Below, piece by piece: positions 55,930 to 64,000 of a stretch of DNA of 64,000 nt (positions are counted from its first letter, which is position 1; every line of letters begins with the position of its first letter). The stretch comes from DASXMT01 sp963812965. Its GTDB lineage: Bacteria > Actinomycetota > Acidimicrobiia > Acidimicrobiales > RAAP-2. The position numbers and the translations under genes are program-made. The notes beneath the pieces are model-generated. The model was not told the DNA's origin and did not search any database. It worked only from the letters and a program-made list of their open reading frames with translations. The stretch covers positions 1-64,000 of the forward strand of contig CAWEXG010000001.1 in the NCBI GenBank assembly GCA_963812965.1, given 5' to 3'.

Positions 55930-57552
55930 TCATAGAGCACCTTCCTCGTAGAGCTCACGACACTTTCTTCGAGCGATCTTTCCCGACGTTGTCTTCGGTA
56001 CCGTCTTCGGTCCCACGAGGTGGGCATCGGCCAGTCGGACATCGCACTCTTCCAACACGGCTATTGAGATCGCTCTTTGCAACTGCCCACTTTGTGTCGC
56101 AGTTTCAACTATCGCCACGGGACGTTCGGTCCCAGATTCCCTGACGCCGAATACAGCCACCCCACCATCGCAGACACCGTCTACCTTCCCGATGACAGTC
56201 TCCACCATCTCCGGGTACACATTTCTGCCGCCGACAATGATGACGTCTTTCTCTCGTCCACAGATGACCAGCTGCCCCTCGACGAGGTAACCGAGGTCGC
56301 CGGTGTCGAACCAATCGTCTTCTCCACTGTCGAAGGGACGTTGCGATACATACCCAGGTGTGACCGACTCACCAGTCATCTGCACGTTTCCAACCGAACG
56401 CTCCCCCAACGAAGCCCCGTCGTTGGCGATTCGTAGCGAGATCCCCTCGAGCGGTCGACCGAGGATCGCCAGTCGTTGCCGGTTCCCTGATCCTCCAGTC
56501 GACGGTGTTGCATAGCCGTCACAGATACTGTCCCAGTCGACATCGTCCCATGTCAGTCCTTCACCGGGAGTTGGGAATGTCACAGCGAGGGTCGCTTCCG
56601 CCAAGCCGTACACCGGGAACGCGGCGCTCGGATCGAGCCCATACTGTTTTCCGATGTCGAAGAATGCCTGAAACGCCTCGACGTCAACAGGTTCGGCTCC
56701 GTTCACAGCCAACCTCAGCATCGACAGATCCACGGTCGAACGTTCCCGATGCAGGTACCTGGTTGCCAGCGAGTACATCGAGCTCGGACCGCACGTGATG
56801 GTAGCGGCGGACTCAGAACACCACTCCATCCACAGGTGCGGCTCTCCAATGAACACCCCCGGGTCTGCGATCACCAGATCTGCTCCATGGGTCATCGGAA
56901 CTCCGAGCATGCCGATGAGTCCCATATCGTGCGACAGTGGCAGCCACGACATGAACACGTCGTTCGTCTGCAATCGCAACCCCTTGGCAATGGCCAGGTG
57001 ATTCGCGACTAAGCATCGCCTCGGCACCAGCACTGCACGGGGTGTCTCGGTCGTGCCGCTGGTCAACTGCACGATCGCTATATCGTCCGGATCACTCGAC
57101 GATGAGAGCTCCGCGGTATCGACTGTTCCAGTCGTGGAAACCTCCCGTCTCCAATCGTCGATTGCCATGACCCGAGTACCGGACTCCCCCATCGAGCCAG
57201 AGAGATACGGCGCGTCGCCGAGGACGAGCGATGCCGATACGTGCTGTCGAAGAGCGGTGAGGCGCTCACGGAACACCTCTCGGCGGTGATCCCGTAACGG
57301 GGCAGGGGCAACAGCGACAGCCGAACCCGCCAACCAGGCGGACCGGATGGCGATGATGAGGTCGAGCGAGGTCCTCCCGACAAGCATGACCACCTGTCCA
57401 CGGCCGATTCCTCGCTGCAACAACCACGCCGCTCCACGCGTCGACTCTTCGTGGAGATCTGCCCATGACATGGCCGCCCGGCCGCTCGAGTCGATGACCG
57501 TGACCGTTCCCCTACGCTCAGCGGCCCCGCACAACATCGTCCTCAGCTTCAT
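55930..57552 (-). CDS. Fatty-acyl-AMP ligase-like acyl-activating enzyme
   Basis: A 540-residue adenylation enzyme (ANL superfamily). P-loop-like QLTSGTTETPRAVLVP (~162-177), WLPLSHDMGLIGML (~203-216), GLAEATLAVTFP (~316-327), DTGDLGYLVEGQ (~417-427) and catalytic Lys525 in KTTSGKIARRK. The WLPLSHDMGLIG block is typical of fatty-acyl-AMP ligases, which load activated acids on carrier proteins without CoA. The immediate upstream gene encodes a protein with a carrier domain, so this enzyme is its likely loader. Acyl substrate unknown. Confidence 0.86.
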   Translation of the reverse strand: MKLRTMLCGAAERRGTVTVIDSSGRAAMSWADLHEESTRGAAWLLQRGIGRGQVVMLVGRTSLDLIIAIRSAWLAGSAVAVAPAPLRDHRREVFRERLTALRQHVSASLVLGDAPYLSGSMGESGTRVMAIDDWRREVSTTGTVDTAELSSSSDPDDIAIVQLTSGTTETPRAVLVPRRCLVANHLAIAKGLRLQTNDVFMSWLPLSHDMGLIGMLGVPMTHGADLVIADPGVFIGEPHLWMEWCSESAATITCGPSSMYSLATRYLHRERSTVDLSMLRLAVNGAEPVDVEAFQAFFDIGKQYGLDPSAAFPVYGLAEATLAVTFPTPGEGLTWDDVDWDSICDGYATPSTGGSGNRQRLAILGRPLEGISLRIANDGASLGERSVGNVQMTGESVTPGYVSQRPFDSGEDDWFDTGDLGYLVEGQLVICGREKDVIIVGGRNVYPEMVETVIGKVDGVCDGGVAVFGVRESGTERPVAIVETATQSGQLQRAISIAVLEECDVRLADAHLVGPKTVPKTTSGKIARRKCRELYEEGAL

Positions 57553-57637
57553 CCGAAACCTCGTCTACGACGCGTCTCGTTGTACTGCATTCATTGCCGC
57601 TGTCAAAGCTCGAATGACTGCTCCGTGACGACCATGT

Positions 57638-58495
57638 TCACCGCACGGCTTCAACCGGCCGGCTCTCACCCTCGCAATACCATAGATACAGATCGCGAAC
57701 AGTAGTTACATACTCCGGCAATTGTAATGATCTGGGAAACAACCGATCAAGAATTGCATCCTCGAGAACCATGATATCGAGTGAGTCCAAGCCAACATCC
57801 TCAACGAGTTCGTTGTCCAGCTCAAGGGGAACCTTTAGTGACAATACAGAAGCCACGAATTCCAAAAATCCATCTTCTGTCAAAGCGCTCTCGTCAGCCC
57901 GACTTTCGTCGTACATCTGCTCCTGCAACCCAAGAATTGCGTGACGACCCGATACTCGCTCCTCCCATACGCTTCGCGATGCAGCAAAGAAATGGAGAGA
58001 TTGATAACGCCCTCCATGAAATACATGATCATTAATCGTAGCAACCTCTTCGAAATACGTATTGAGAATATGGCCAAACTGTACCAACGTATCGTCGGTC
58101 GCTTCGACATAGAGTTTCCGAAACGGCCACTGTTGGAATGCGAAGGTGCAGAGTAGATCGACGGCCTTGACGACCCGGCCAGATGACAACGCGCTATCGC
58201 TCGTAAATGCACCGACATACGCCCAGCCATCGCGAATGCTGGCGTTGTACAGACAGACAAGACCGAGACGAGCACCGGTATGAAGATCCGCCACAACGTA
58301 CTGGGAAAGAATGCCTTCCCACAAGGAATTACTGAATGTACGAAAGTCTGGCGTGCTACCCCGGAAGCGAAACGAGGACGCACTGCTCTCTCTGGTGCAC
58401 AAGTCATAGAGGAACGGAATGTCGGACTGGTCAATAGTCCGCAAACGGATACTGTATGCCTGGTTTGTGAAAGTATCTGGTGTATTGAGTGACAT
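57638..58495 (-). CDS. GNAT acetyltransferase fused to an acyl carrier protein
   Basis: A 285-residue two-domain protein. Residues ~14-170 are a RimJ/RimL-type GNAT domain (YSIRLRTIDQSDIPFLYDLC, YVVADLHTGARLGLVCLYN, VVKAVDLLCTFAFQQWPFRK). Residues ~205-278 form a carrier domain with the phosphopantetheine site Ser238 in EDVGLDSLDIMVLEDAI, preceded by ELDNELV. ATG 58495 (MSLNTPDTF) is chosen over a longer reading from 58573. The base composition is AT-richer than that of the neighbours. With the acyl-AMP ligase 85 bp downstream it could form a small acyl-transfer pathway: ligase loads the carrier, GNAT moves the acyl group. Inference from domains only. Confidence 0.75.
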   Translation of the reverse strand: MSLNTPDTFTNQAYSIRLRTIDQSDIPFLYDLCTRESSASSFRFRGSTPDFRTFSNSLWEGILSQYVVADLHTGARLGLVCLYNASIRDGWAYVGAFTSDSALSSGRVVKAVDLLCTFAFQQWPFRKLYVEATDDTLVQFGHILNTYFEEVATINDHVFHGGRYQSLHFFAASRSVWEERVSGRHAILGLQEQMYDESRADESALTEDGFLEFVASVLSLKVPLELDNELVEDVGLDSLDIMVLEDAILDRLFPRSLQLPEYVTTVRDLYLWYCEGESRPVEAVR

Positions 58496-58579
58496 GTTTT
58501 CGACCACCTCAATATCTATTATAAAGATCCATTCAACACGTACCTCTGAGAGCGTTTCAATACCAGCTGTCAATGAAAA

Positions 58580-59992
58580 CTAGGAACAAGAAACCCAAGT
58601 AGAAGAAAAGCTAGATCCCGAGCTTCCAAGACCACTTGCAGTTCCAAGCACGTGAGCAAAAGCGGGATCCATCATGGTGATCTTGGTTGGGTTTGGCCCA
58701 TCTTCGATCGTATACTGATTCCCTGCACTGTCGTATGCTTCCGCGTTGTACCAATTGAATGTCGAGAAGCCCTTCAAAGGCTCTTGTCCGCCATAATCCG
58801 GGCCGAGTGGACCCGTAGGAGCCTCTTGAATGTACTCAGCGGACGACCCGTCAACAAATGGAACCGTTACTTGGATGTTTGCCATTTCACCAGAGGTGTA
58901 GTCCTCAACAGTGAAATCGACCAGCGTGCTGGAAATCTCATCCACGGTGGCCTCGACGGAGTCGCCATTGTTAATGGCCATATCGGGGTTATAGATCGTT
59001 ATGGGAACTGTACCCTCATGGTTGGTTAACCATTCATACCACGCGCAATTCTCAACACCAGCTTGGCAGAGAGGAGCTTCTCCGCCACCCGGGAACGAGC
59101 CAGCTTGGACGAGTGAGAAGTCTTCGGAGGAATTTTCGTTCCAACCTCCCAACCCGACCCACGTTACGGAGTCCGCGTAGCCACAGGGCGTAGCTTCCTG
59201 CGCGGGTTGGATATATTTTGCCCCTACCGAGGTGAACAACTGATCGAAGTCGCCCGATGAGTTCAGCCTGCTGTTATCCATCCAACCCGACCAGTTGGAC
59301 GTCTCTGCCGGACCTGCCTCGCTATCGGGCGACGATCCGGCCGGTGGTCCTTGTTGCCCTCCTCCTGCACCTTCTGCAGTCTGAGCTTGACCAGCGGCCG
59401 ATTTGAAATTAGCTGGCGCCGAGCTCTTGTAAAACTCCATCATTGTTGTCCACAACTGCAGCTCAGAAGCCGAAGTGGGTCTCGGTGGAAAATTGTATGC
59501 CGCCAACTGTGCGCTGGTAGCAGTGAGCGGGTCGAAGCCAAGAGGCGGCAGTACATACGTGAACTGTGCTCCGGTCGCAGTGTGGTAGCTGTACTGAGTC
59601 GAGCCATCAGCAGCGATACTGACTGAGGACGGTGAAAGTGGGGTTGCAGAAGAGGGCGAGGTCGCGGCAGTCAGATCAGCTGAGGATTTTGCACCAGTAC
59701 CAGTACCCGTACCCTCCCCACTGTGAGCACCACTTGGCACCTCGGGACTCTGGTGAGCACAGCCCGAAGTCGTTGGCACCCTCGACGGAGTTGGTGATGC
59801 CAACGGTTTGAGCGAGATCGCAGATGCACTTTGGGCCACAAGAGCGGTTGCCGGAGCAGCTGTAGCTGACGCAGTCACAAGCGCCGTGATAACTCGCTTG
59901 CTTTTCTTCAACCGGTGCTCGCGAGTTATCGTGGTGGCCCGCGCGAGGCTCCCAGCAGTAATTCCTGCTTCCCCATCAGTCCCACGTCGCAA
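58580..59992 (-). CDS. Secreted G1-family glutamic endopeptidase, paralogue 1
   Basis: A ~470-residue precursor: signal peptide (KKSKRVITALVTASATAAPA), a ~170-residue Ser/Thr/Gly-rich propeptide with VLPPLGFDPLTATSAQLAAY, then the eqolisin-type catalytic domain starting at NWSGWMDN. The catalytic dyad appears as Gln296 in SLVQAG and Glu390 in AEYIQE (by alignment to scytalidoglutamic peptidase as I remember it); CAWYEW is also conserved. An acid-stable extracellular protease is likely. The start is uncertain: TTG 59992 or TTG 59911, no ATG near. Lower GC than the flanking genes. Confidence 0.82.
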   Translation of the reverse strand: MRRGTDGEAGITAGSLARATTITREHRLKKSKRVITALVTASATAAPATALVAQSASAISLKPLASPTPSRVPTTSGCAHQSPEVPSGAHSGEGTGTGTGAKSSADLTAATSPSSATPLSPSSVSIAADGSTQYSYHTATGAQFTYVLPPLGFDPLTATSAQLAAYNFPPRPTSASELQLWTTMMEFYKSSAPANFKSAAGQAQTAEGAGGGQQGPPAGSSPDSEAGPAETSNWSGWMDNSRLNSSGDFDQLFTSVGAKYIQPAQEATPCGYADSVTWVGLGGWNENSSEDFSLVQAGSFPGGGEAPLCQAGVENCAWYEWLTNHEGTVPITIYNPDMAINNGDSVEATVDEISSTLVDFTVEDYTSGEMANIQVTVPFVDGSSAEYIQEAPTGPLGPDYGGQEPLKGFSTFNWYNAEAYDSAGNQYTIEDGPNPTKITMMDPAFAHVLGTASGLGSSGSSFSSTWVSCS

Positions 59993-60609
59993 AGTCGCTG
60001 CCCTCCCCGTGACATCAACTCGAAGTGTGAAAATACCACCCGACAGTTAGTTAAACGTAACGAAGGCCCCTGCGTCACGTTAATTTCAAAATAACTTAGG
60101 TTACTATCTAAAACGCAATCGGACGGGGTCCACGGAGCGGTCGTGCAACAGATCATCCGTCTCGTTCCTGAAACGATGCGAGACGGAGCTGGGTTGTTGC
60201 TGTCACGGGGTCTAGAACGCGGCGTGGGTACCCACTCAGCGCCAGATGATATGAGCTTGGCCGGAAACGATCTCTTTTCCGTACTCGAAAGTCACCTATC
60301 TGTTGGCAACCCGCGCTCCCCGCCACATTCACGGCTCCGTCTGGCATTTCATACCCACGGGACGTCAGGCGGCCCGAGGTGTCGTTGTCCATCAACAAGA
60401 CCGGGGTCCCGGCCGTTCGTGCGAGGGTAGCTGCTCGCTGACGCATCCAGGGCTTGGAGGGCCAGCTGATACGACGAAAATCCCTATTCGGCAAGCCGCC
60501 CGTCGGGATGGTAGGAGGGCCACCCACTGAACGCCATCAGAAGAGCACAGAGGCACGAACGTGGCTAGCATTACTACTAGGTAATAAATCAGGTGATGGG
60601 GGGTGGCTG
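59993..60609. other. 617-bp divergent region between G1 peptidase 1 and the lipase
   Basis: No gene that I can support. The first ~130 bp (59993-60120) are AT-rich and hold the inverted repeat AACGTAACG-N10-CGTCACGTT. A minus-strand reading at 60153-60527 has some protein-like composition but no recognisable family. Promoters of both flanking genes should be here. Confidence 0.5.
60054..60081. promoter_or_regulatory. Inverted repeat AACGTAACG-N10-CGTCACGTT upstream of G1 peptidase 1
   Basis: Two 9-bp arms with one mismatch (a G-T pair) lie ~62-89 bp upstream of the TTG start of the peptidase, in an AT-rich stretch. A regulator binding site is possible; no known motif matched. Confidence 0.35.
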
Positions 60610-61887
60610 ATGTCACAACGCCTGAACGGATCAAAACGGGGCCGTCTTTGGCGATCACGCATTCTGGTCGGATCGACAGTCGTGGCCCTGTTGGCGGCCG
60701 GCGGCCTCTTGCCAGCGTCATCGGCGTCTGCATCGACAGCCACCATCCCGGCGCCCACGGGCCTGCCCTCGTTCTACTCAGTGCCCAACCCCTTGCCCAA
60801 GGGACCACCGGGAACACTCATCAAGTCTCAGAAGGTCTCGTCTACGGGCATCGATGGCACCGTCTACCGGGTCATGTACCTATCCGAGTCGTTGCAGAAC
60901 CGCCCGGTAGCAGTCACCGGGATCGTCATCGTCCCTACCACTCCACCGCCCGCCGGCGGGTACCCGGTGGTCACCTGGGGCCATGGAACAGACGGCATGG
61001 CCGACGAGTGCGCTCCGTCGCTACAGCCCGCCTCCGCCGTTCCCTATGTCAACAAGCTCCTCGAACAGGGCTGGGAGGTGACGGCCAGCGACTACCAGGG
61101 TGAGGGCACACCGGGGATCCTCCCATACCTGGTCGGTGAGGTCGCCGCTCGCAACACCATCGACATCGTCAGGGCCGCCGGTCATCTCAGTGCAGCTCAT
61201 GCCAGCACCAACTATGTGGCCTGGGGGCATTCCGAAGGTGGCCAGACGGCCATGTTCGTCTCGAACATCGGCTCGTCTTACGCTCCGGACCTTCACATGA
61301 AGGGCGTCGTGGCCGGGGCGCCACCGTCGCAGTTCTCGTTGATCTACCAGTTCCTGGCCACGAGCCCCTACCGCTTCTACCTCTTCATGGCAGCAGGCGG
61401 CTTCAACGCCGGTTACGGCAATCAAGCAGCGCCCCTGTCTGAAGTCTTGACCAAACAAGCGACGCAACTCCTGCCGGTGCTCTCGAAGGGATGCTTCAAC
61501 TATCTCGAGAAAACGCTCGACAAGTACTCACTCAAACAACTGGTGAAGACCGATCCTTTCAACGTGTCAGCCTGGCACAAGCTGCTCGTGGAAAACGACC
61601 CTGCGTCCTTCACGAAGCCGAGTCCAGCTCCCCTTCTCATCATCCAAGGCGGCAGCGACGAACAGATCCCCGTTGCATCAACCCAGTTGCTGGCTCAACA
61701 GCTGTGCGGCATCGGCCAGACGTTGCAACGTTGGATCTACCCCGGCCAGAGCCACGCCGGGGTCATCAAGCCGTCGATGGGTGACATGGTCCACTGGATC
61801 GCCGACCGCTTTGCCAACCAGCCGGCACCGGATCCGTACACCCCGACAGGTCTTCCGGGGGTGCAGACCACCAGCTGCCCGAGCTGA
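60610..61887 (+). CDS. Secreted lipase-family alpha/beta-hydrolase
   Basis: A 425-residue precursor with a signal peptide (RSRILVGSTVVALLAAGGLL, ~16-35, then Ala/Ser-rich cleavage region). The catalytic domain has HGTDGMADECAPS, the nucleophile AWGHSEGGQTA (Ser208), Asp in IQGGSDEQIPVA and His in PGQSHAGVIK. This order fits the LIP/secretory lipase family. ATG 60610 (MSQRLNGSK) gives the shortest sensible signal peptide. It diverges from G1 peptidase 1 and ends 15 bp before the end of G1 peptidase 2. Confidence 0.85.
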   Translation: MSQRLNGSKRGRLWRSRILVGSTVVALLAAGGLLPASSASASTATIPAPTGLPSFYSVPNPLPKGPPGTLIKSQKVSSTGIDGTVYRVMYLSESLQNRPVAVTGIVIVPTTPPPAGGYPVVTWGHGTDGMADECAPSLQPASAVPYVNKLLEQGWEVTASDYQGEGTPGILPYLVGEVAARNTIDIVRAAGHLSAAHASTNYVAWGHSEGGQTAMFVSNIGSSYAPDLHMKGVVAGAPPSQFSLIYQFLATSPYRFYLFMAAGGFNAGYGNQAAPLSEVLTKQATQLLPVLSKGCFNYLEKTLDKYSLKQLVKTDPFNVSAWHKLLVENDPASFTKPSPAPLLIIQGGSDEQIPVASTQLLAQQLCGIGQTLQRWIYPGQSHAGVIKPSMGDMVHWIADRFANQPAPDPYTPTGLPGVQTTSCPS

Positions 61888-61902
61888 GTGGAACAGTCGA
61901 CC

Positions 61903-63228
61903 CTACGAGCACGCCTCCCACGTGGATGTAAAACCTGAGCCAGAGCCGTTCAGCGCACTCGCTATCGACAGAACGTCTCCCGACTCCTTCGACACCATCG
62001 TCAATTTCGTCGGGTTGGAGGCCGCGCCAATTGTTTCCAAGTTCCCGGAGCTATCGGTGACAACCGCGTTTGTCCATGTGTATGACCCGTAATCCTTCAG
62101 CGGTGAGTAGCTGAATCCCTCTTGGGGGGTCTCAGTGATGAAGTCGGCGGTCGACTCATCGACATACGGCACGGTCGCTTCGAGTGAAGCCATTGCCCCG
62201 GAAGTCTGATCGAGAACAGTGAAGTCAACTGTCGTTGGTGACCTCACCACCACCTGTGCAACCACGGAATCACCGTTGTCCACATTCATGTTCGGATCGA
62301 ACAGTGTGACAGGGAGCCCACTGCTGTTCCCTATCCACTCGTACCATGCGCAGTTCTCGGAAGCACTGGTGCATGGCGAGTAGGTTCCGGATGAAGGGAG
62401 GGTGCCGTCCTGGTCGAGCTGCCAGTCGCCGTTGGCAAGCTGGTTGTACCCTCCCAGTCCAACCCAACTGAGCTCGTCGGCACCGTCACATGACGTGGCC
62501 TGCATCGTAGGTTGAACGTACGTTCCAGAAACTGACTGGAACTCCTGATTGAACTGTCCGCCGGCGGTGAGTCCTGCGTTATCGATCCATCCAGACCAAT
62601 TGGGAGTGTCGGCAGTACTCGCATCGGTCGTGTTCTGAGGCGTGGAGCCCCCCGCTGAGGCGACCTCTGGCGTTGTCTTGGTCTGCTCCGCTTCGTACTG
62701 GAAGTCAGGTGCCGGCACGGCTTTGTACTTGGCCATCTCCGCGTTCCACTGCTGAAGGCCGGCAGCAGAGGTCGGTCGGGGCGGAAAATCGTATGCGGCC
62801 AGCTGCGCATCGGTAGCCGTGCGAGGATCGAACCCCACTGGGGGAACGACGTAGCTGAACTGGTCGCCGTCCGGAGTCCGGTAGCTGTAGTGGGTAGAGC
62901 CGTCAGAGCTGGTACTCACGGTTGAGGCAGTGAGCGGCGCTGTGCTCGCTTCTGAAGACGTTTCTGTCACAGCGTCCAAGCGCGCAGCCGAGGTCCCCGC
63001 CCCATGGGTGTTGCCAACTCTCTGGACGTCGCCCGACGCGATTGGGCTCTCGTTGTCACACGACTGGGCCGTCGATGACCTCAGGCCCACAGTGTCGTTG
63101 GGCGTCAGAGCCTTGAGAGAGGCGGCTGAGGCGGTTTGGCTCCCGACTGAAACCCCCGACATCGTCGCGGCCGACACTGCCATGACGGCTGCTGTGGTTA
63201 CTCTGCGACCCTTCTTCCTCGTCTTCAT
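61903..63228 (-). CDS. Secreted G1-family glutamic endopeptidase, paralogue 2
   Basis: A 441-residue precursor from ATG 63228 (MKTRKKGRRVTTAAVMAVSA) after the ribosome-binding site gaagggggac. A signal peptide (~10-37), a propeptide with GDQFSYVVPPVGFDPRTATD and the catalytic domain from NWSGWIDN follow. Catalytic residues are expected at Gln273 (LDQDG) and Glu366 (ADFITE, with Asp in place of the first Glu of the usual AEFI). CAWYEW and SWVGLGG are conserved. It is ~45% like paralogue 1 by eye over the catalytic domain. Confidence 0.86.
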   Translation of the reverse strand: MKTRKKGRRVTTAAVMAVSAATMSGVSVGSQTASAASLKALTPNDTVGLRSSTAQSCDNESPIASGDVQRVGNTHGAGTSAARLDAVTETSSEASTAPLTASTVSTSSDGSTHYSYRTPDGDQFSYVVPPVGFDPRTATDAQLAAYDFPPRPTSAAGLQQWNAEMAKYKAVPAPDFQYEAEQTKTTPEVASAGGSTPQNTTDASTADTPNWSGWIDNAGLTAGGQFNQEFQSVSGTYVQPTMQATSCDGADELSWVGLGGYNQLANGDWQLDQDGTLPSSGTYSPCTSASENCAWYEWIGNSSGLPVTLFDPNMNVDNGDSVVAQVVVRSPTTVDFTVLDQTSGAMASLEATVPYVDESTADFITETPQEGFSYSPLKDYGSYTWTNAVVTDSSGNLETIGAASNPTKLTMVSKESGDVLSIASALNGSGSGFTSTWEACS

Positions 63229-63382
63229 GGGTCCCCCTTCTCTGACTATCTTTTCAACATAGAAATTCTGTTCAGCCAACCAATCGCACCGTCTACTGCA
63301 TTGGTTGAGATCGATGGAGAATGCCGACCGTGGAGTCGTGCCAACACCGGTTGGGTCAAAGCTTGATCAACCTGTGTTTGGT

Positions 63383-64000
63383 CTAGTTGCAGTTCGCCCA
63401 CGTTGAGGTGAAGCCGGATCCAGAGCTGTCCAGATTGCCGGCATAAGCCAAGACATCGCCGGTCCCGAAGATGTTTTCCATCGTTATCTTCGTAGGGTTT
63501 GGTCCCGACTGAATCGCGTAGTCGTTTCCGGATTGGTCATACGCATACGCACTCGACCACTGGTAGGAGCCGTAATTTTCCAACGATGGGCTTCCCTCGG
63601 CACCGATCTTCTCGGTGATGTACTCCGCCGAAGTCAGCCCCGTATCCGTACCCAAGTTCACGGTGGTGGAGAAAGACGCCATCTCCCCCGATGTGTCATC
63701 CATAACAGTGAACAGGACTGTCTGATCGGGGGTACCGGGATTATCAGATGTGATCTCGACACTGGGTGTGACTGAGTCACCGGGCTTAATGATCAGATTT
63801 GGGTCGAACGTTGCGATTTGTATGCTGCCTGCCGGGCCCACCCATTCGTACCATGCGCAGTTCGGATCGGCACTACCGCAACCACTCTCTGGTGCATCAC
63901 CACCGGGTACGGATCCATCTTGAATAAGGGTCTCCTGATCGTTGTACAACGATCCAAGTCCGACCCAACTTCCAAAGACCGGATCCAGACACGACGTGTC
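63383..64000 (-). CDS. G1-family glutamic endopeptidase, paralogue 3 (5' part outside the window)
   Basis: The last ~205 residues of a third G1 peptidase: SWVGLGSLYNDQETLIQDGS with the catalytic Gln (LIQDG), CAWYEWVGPAG and SAEYITEKIG with the catalytic Glu, ending FTSTWANCN. The reading frame is open to the window edge at 64000, so start, signal peptide and propeptide are not visible. It is 154 bp upstream of paralogue 2, in the same direction. Confidence 0.86.
   Translation of the reverse strand, partial: DTSCLDPVFGSWVGLGSLYNDQETLIQDGSVPGGDAPESGCGSADPNCAWYEWVGPAGSIQIATFDPNLIIKPGDSVTPSVEITSDNPGTPDQTVLFTVMDDTSGEMASFSTTVNLGTDTGLTSAEYITEKIGAEGSPSLENYGSYQWSSAYAYDQSGNDYAIQSGPNPTKITMENIFGTGDVLAYAGNLDSSGSGFTSTWANCN

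Noticed and set aside
60153..60527. Minus-strand reading of 124 residues between peptidase and lipase
   Set aside because: Some protein-like composition (LARTAGTPVLLMDNDTSG), but no family, no ribosome-binding site and no conserved neighbour; left as a gap.
61903..63228. Asp in place of Glu (ADFITE) in G1 peptidase 2 as an inactive site
   Set aside because: By comparison with scytalidoglutamic peptidase the catalytic Glu is the last residue of AEFIIE, which is kept here (Glu366).

Overview
The window is chromosomal DNA of a high-GC Gram-positive bacterium. The gene set fits an actinobacterium: a mycobacterial-type steroid ring-degradation cluster, an F420/LLM-type oxidoreductase, a KstR-like TetR regulator, a DUF2510/DUF4190 protein, and CIRCE-controlled groESL. 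Secreted proteins with 42-residue GYWLV/DGGIFTFGDA repeats and secreted G1 glutamic peptidases would suit the class Acidimicrobiia. That class assignment is an inference from gene content; no rRNA gene is present.

Layout. 1-3.2 kb: a partial tRNA-Ala and a three-gene proton-translocating transhydrogenase (pntAA-pntAB-pntB, minus strand). 3.3-7.9 kb: an SDR gene divergent from echA20-ipdA-ipdB-ipdC, the genes for steroid C/D-ring opening, in the same order as around Rv3549c-Rv3553 of M. tuberculosis. 9-23.3 kb: more CoA-thioester and steroid-type catabolism (FadA6-like thiolase, two pairs of acyl-CoA dehydrogenases, SDR, two amidohydrolases, LLM oxidoreductase, aldehyde dehydrogenase). Three of its promoters carry a common CTGAC-N5-GTCAG inverted repeat. 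23.4-31.5 kb: mixed accessory genes, namely a BrnT-like toxin-antitoxin pair, a RibD/DHFR-like protein, a methyltransferase, two TetR regulators (one KstR-like), an ABC exporter, an amidase and a VOC protein.

31.7-41.4 kb: a 4.4-kb segment present twice in direct orientation. Each copy encodes a large secreted Ig-like/repeat protein, has a shared promoter and a structured ~270-nt leader, and ends in an identical 45-bp GC-rich hairpin. A second toxin-antitoxin module lies between the copies. Both large genes are broken by many frameshifts, far more densely than elsewhere.

41.5-55.7 kb: housekeeping. On the minus strand run rplM-rpsI-glmM-acpS-nnrD-alr-hydrolase-udg-tsaE-tsaB-rimI-tsaD and then groES-groEL, with many 4-bp stop/start overlaps. 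NUDIX, YbjQ-family and small membrane protein genes lie beside them. 55.9-64 kb: an accessory region with a fatty-acyl-AMP-ligase-like enzyme, a GNAT-acyl carrier protein fusion, three paralogous G1 glutamic peptidases (the last cut by the window edge) and a secreted lipase. The stretch around 57.6-60.1 kb is visibly AT-richer than the rest.

Single-base frameshifts break otherwise well-conserved genes (pntAA, pntB, ipdA 3' end, a methyltransferase, an antitoxin, alr). This suggests residual indel errors, probably from long reads, rather than gene decay. Breaks in the duplicated region could have the same cause (poor polishing of repeats) or be real.
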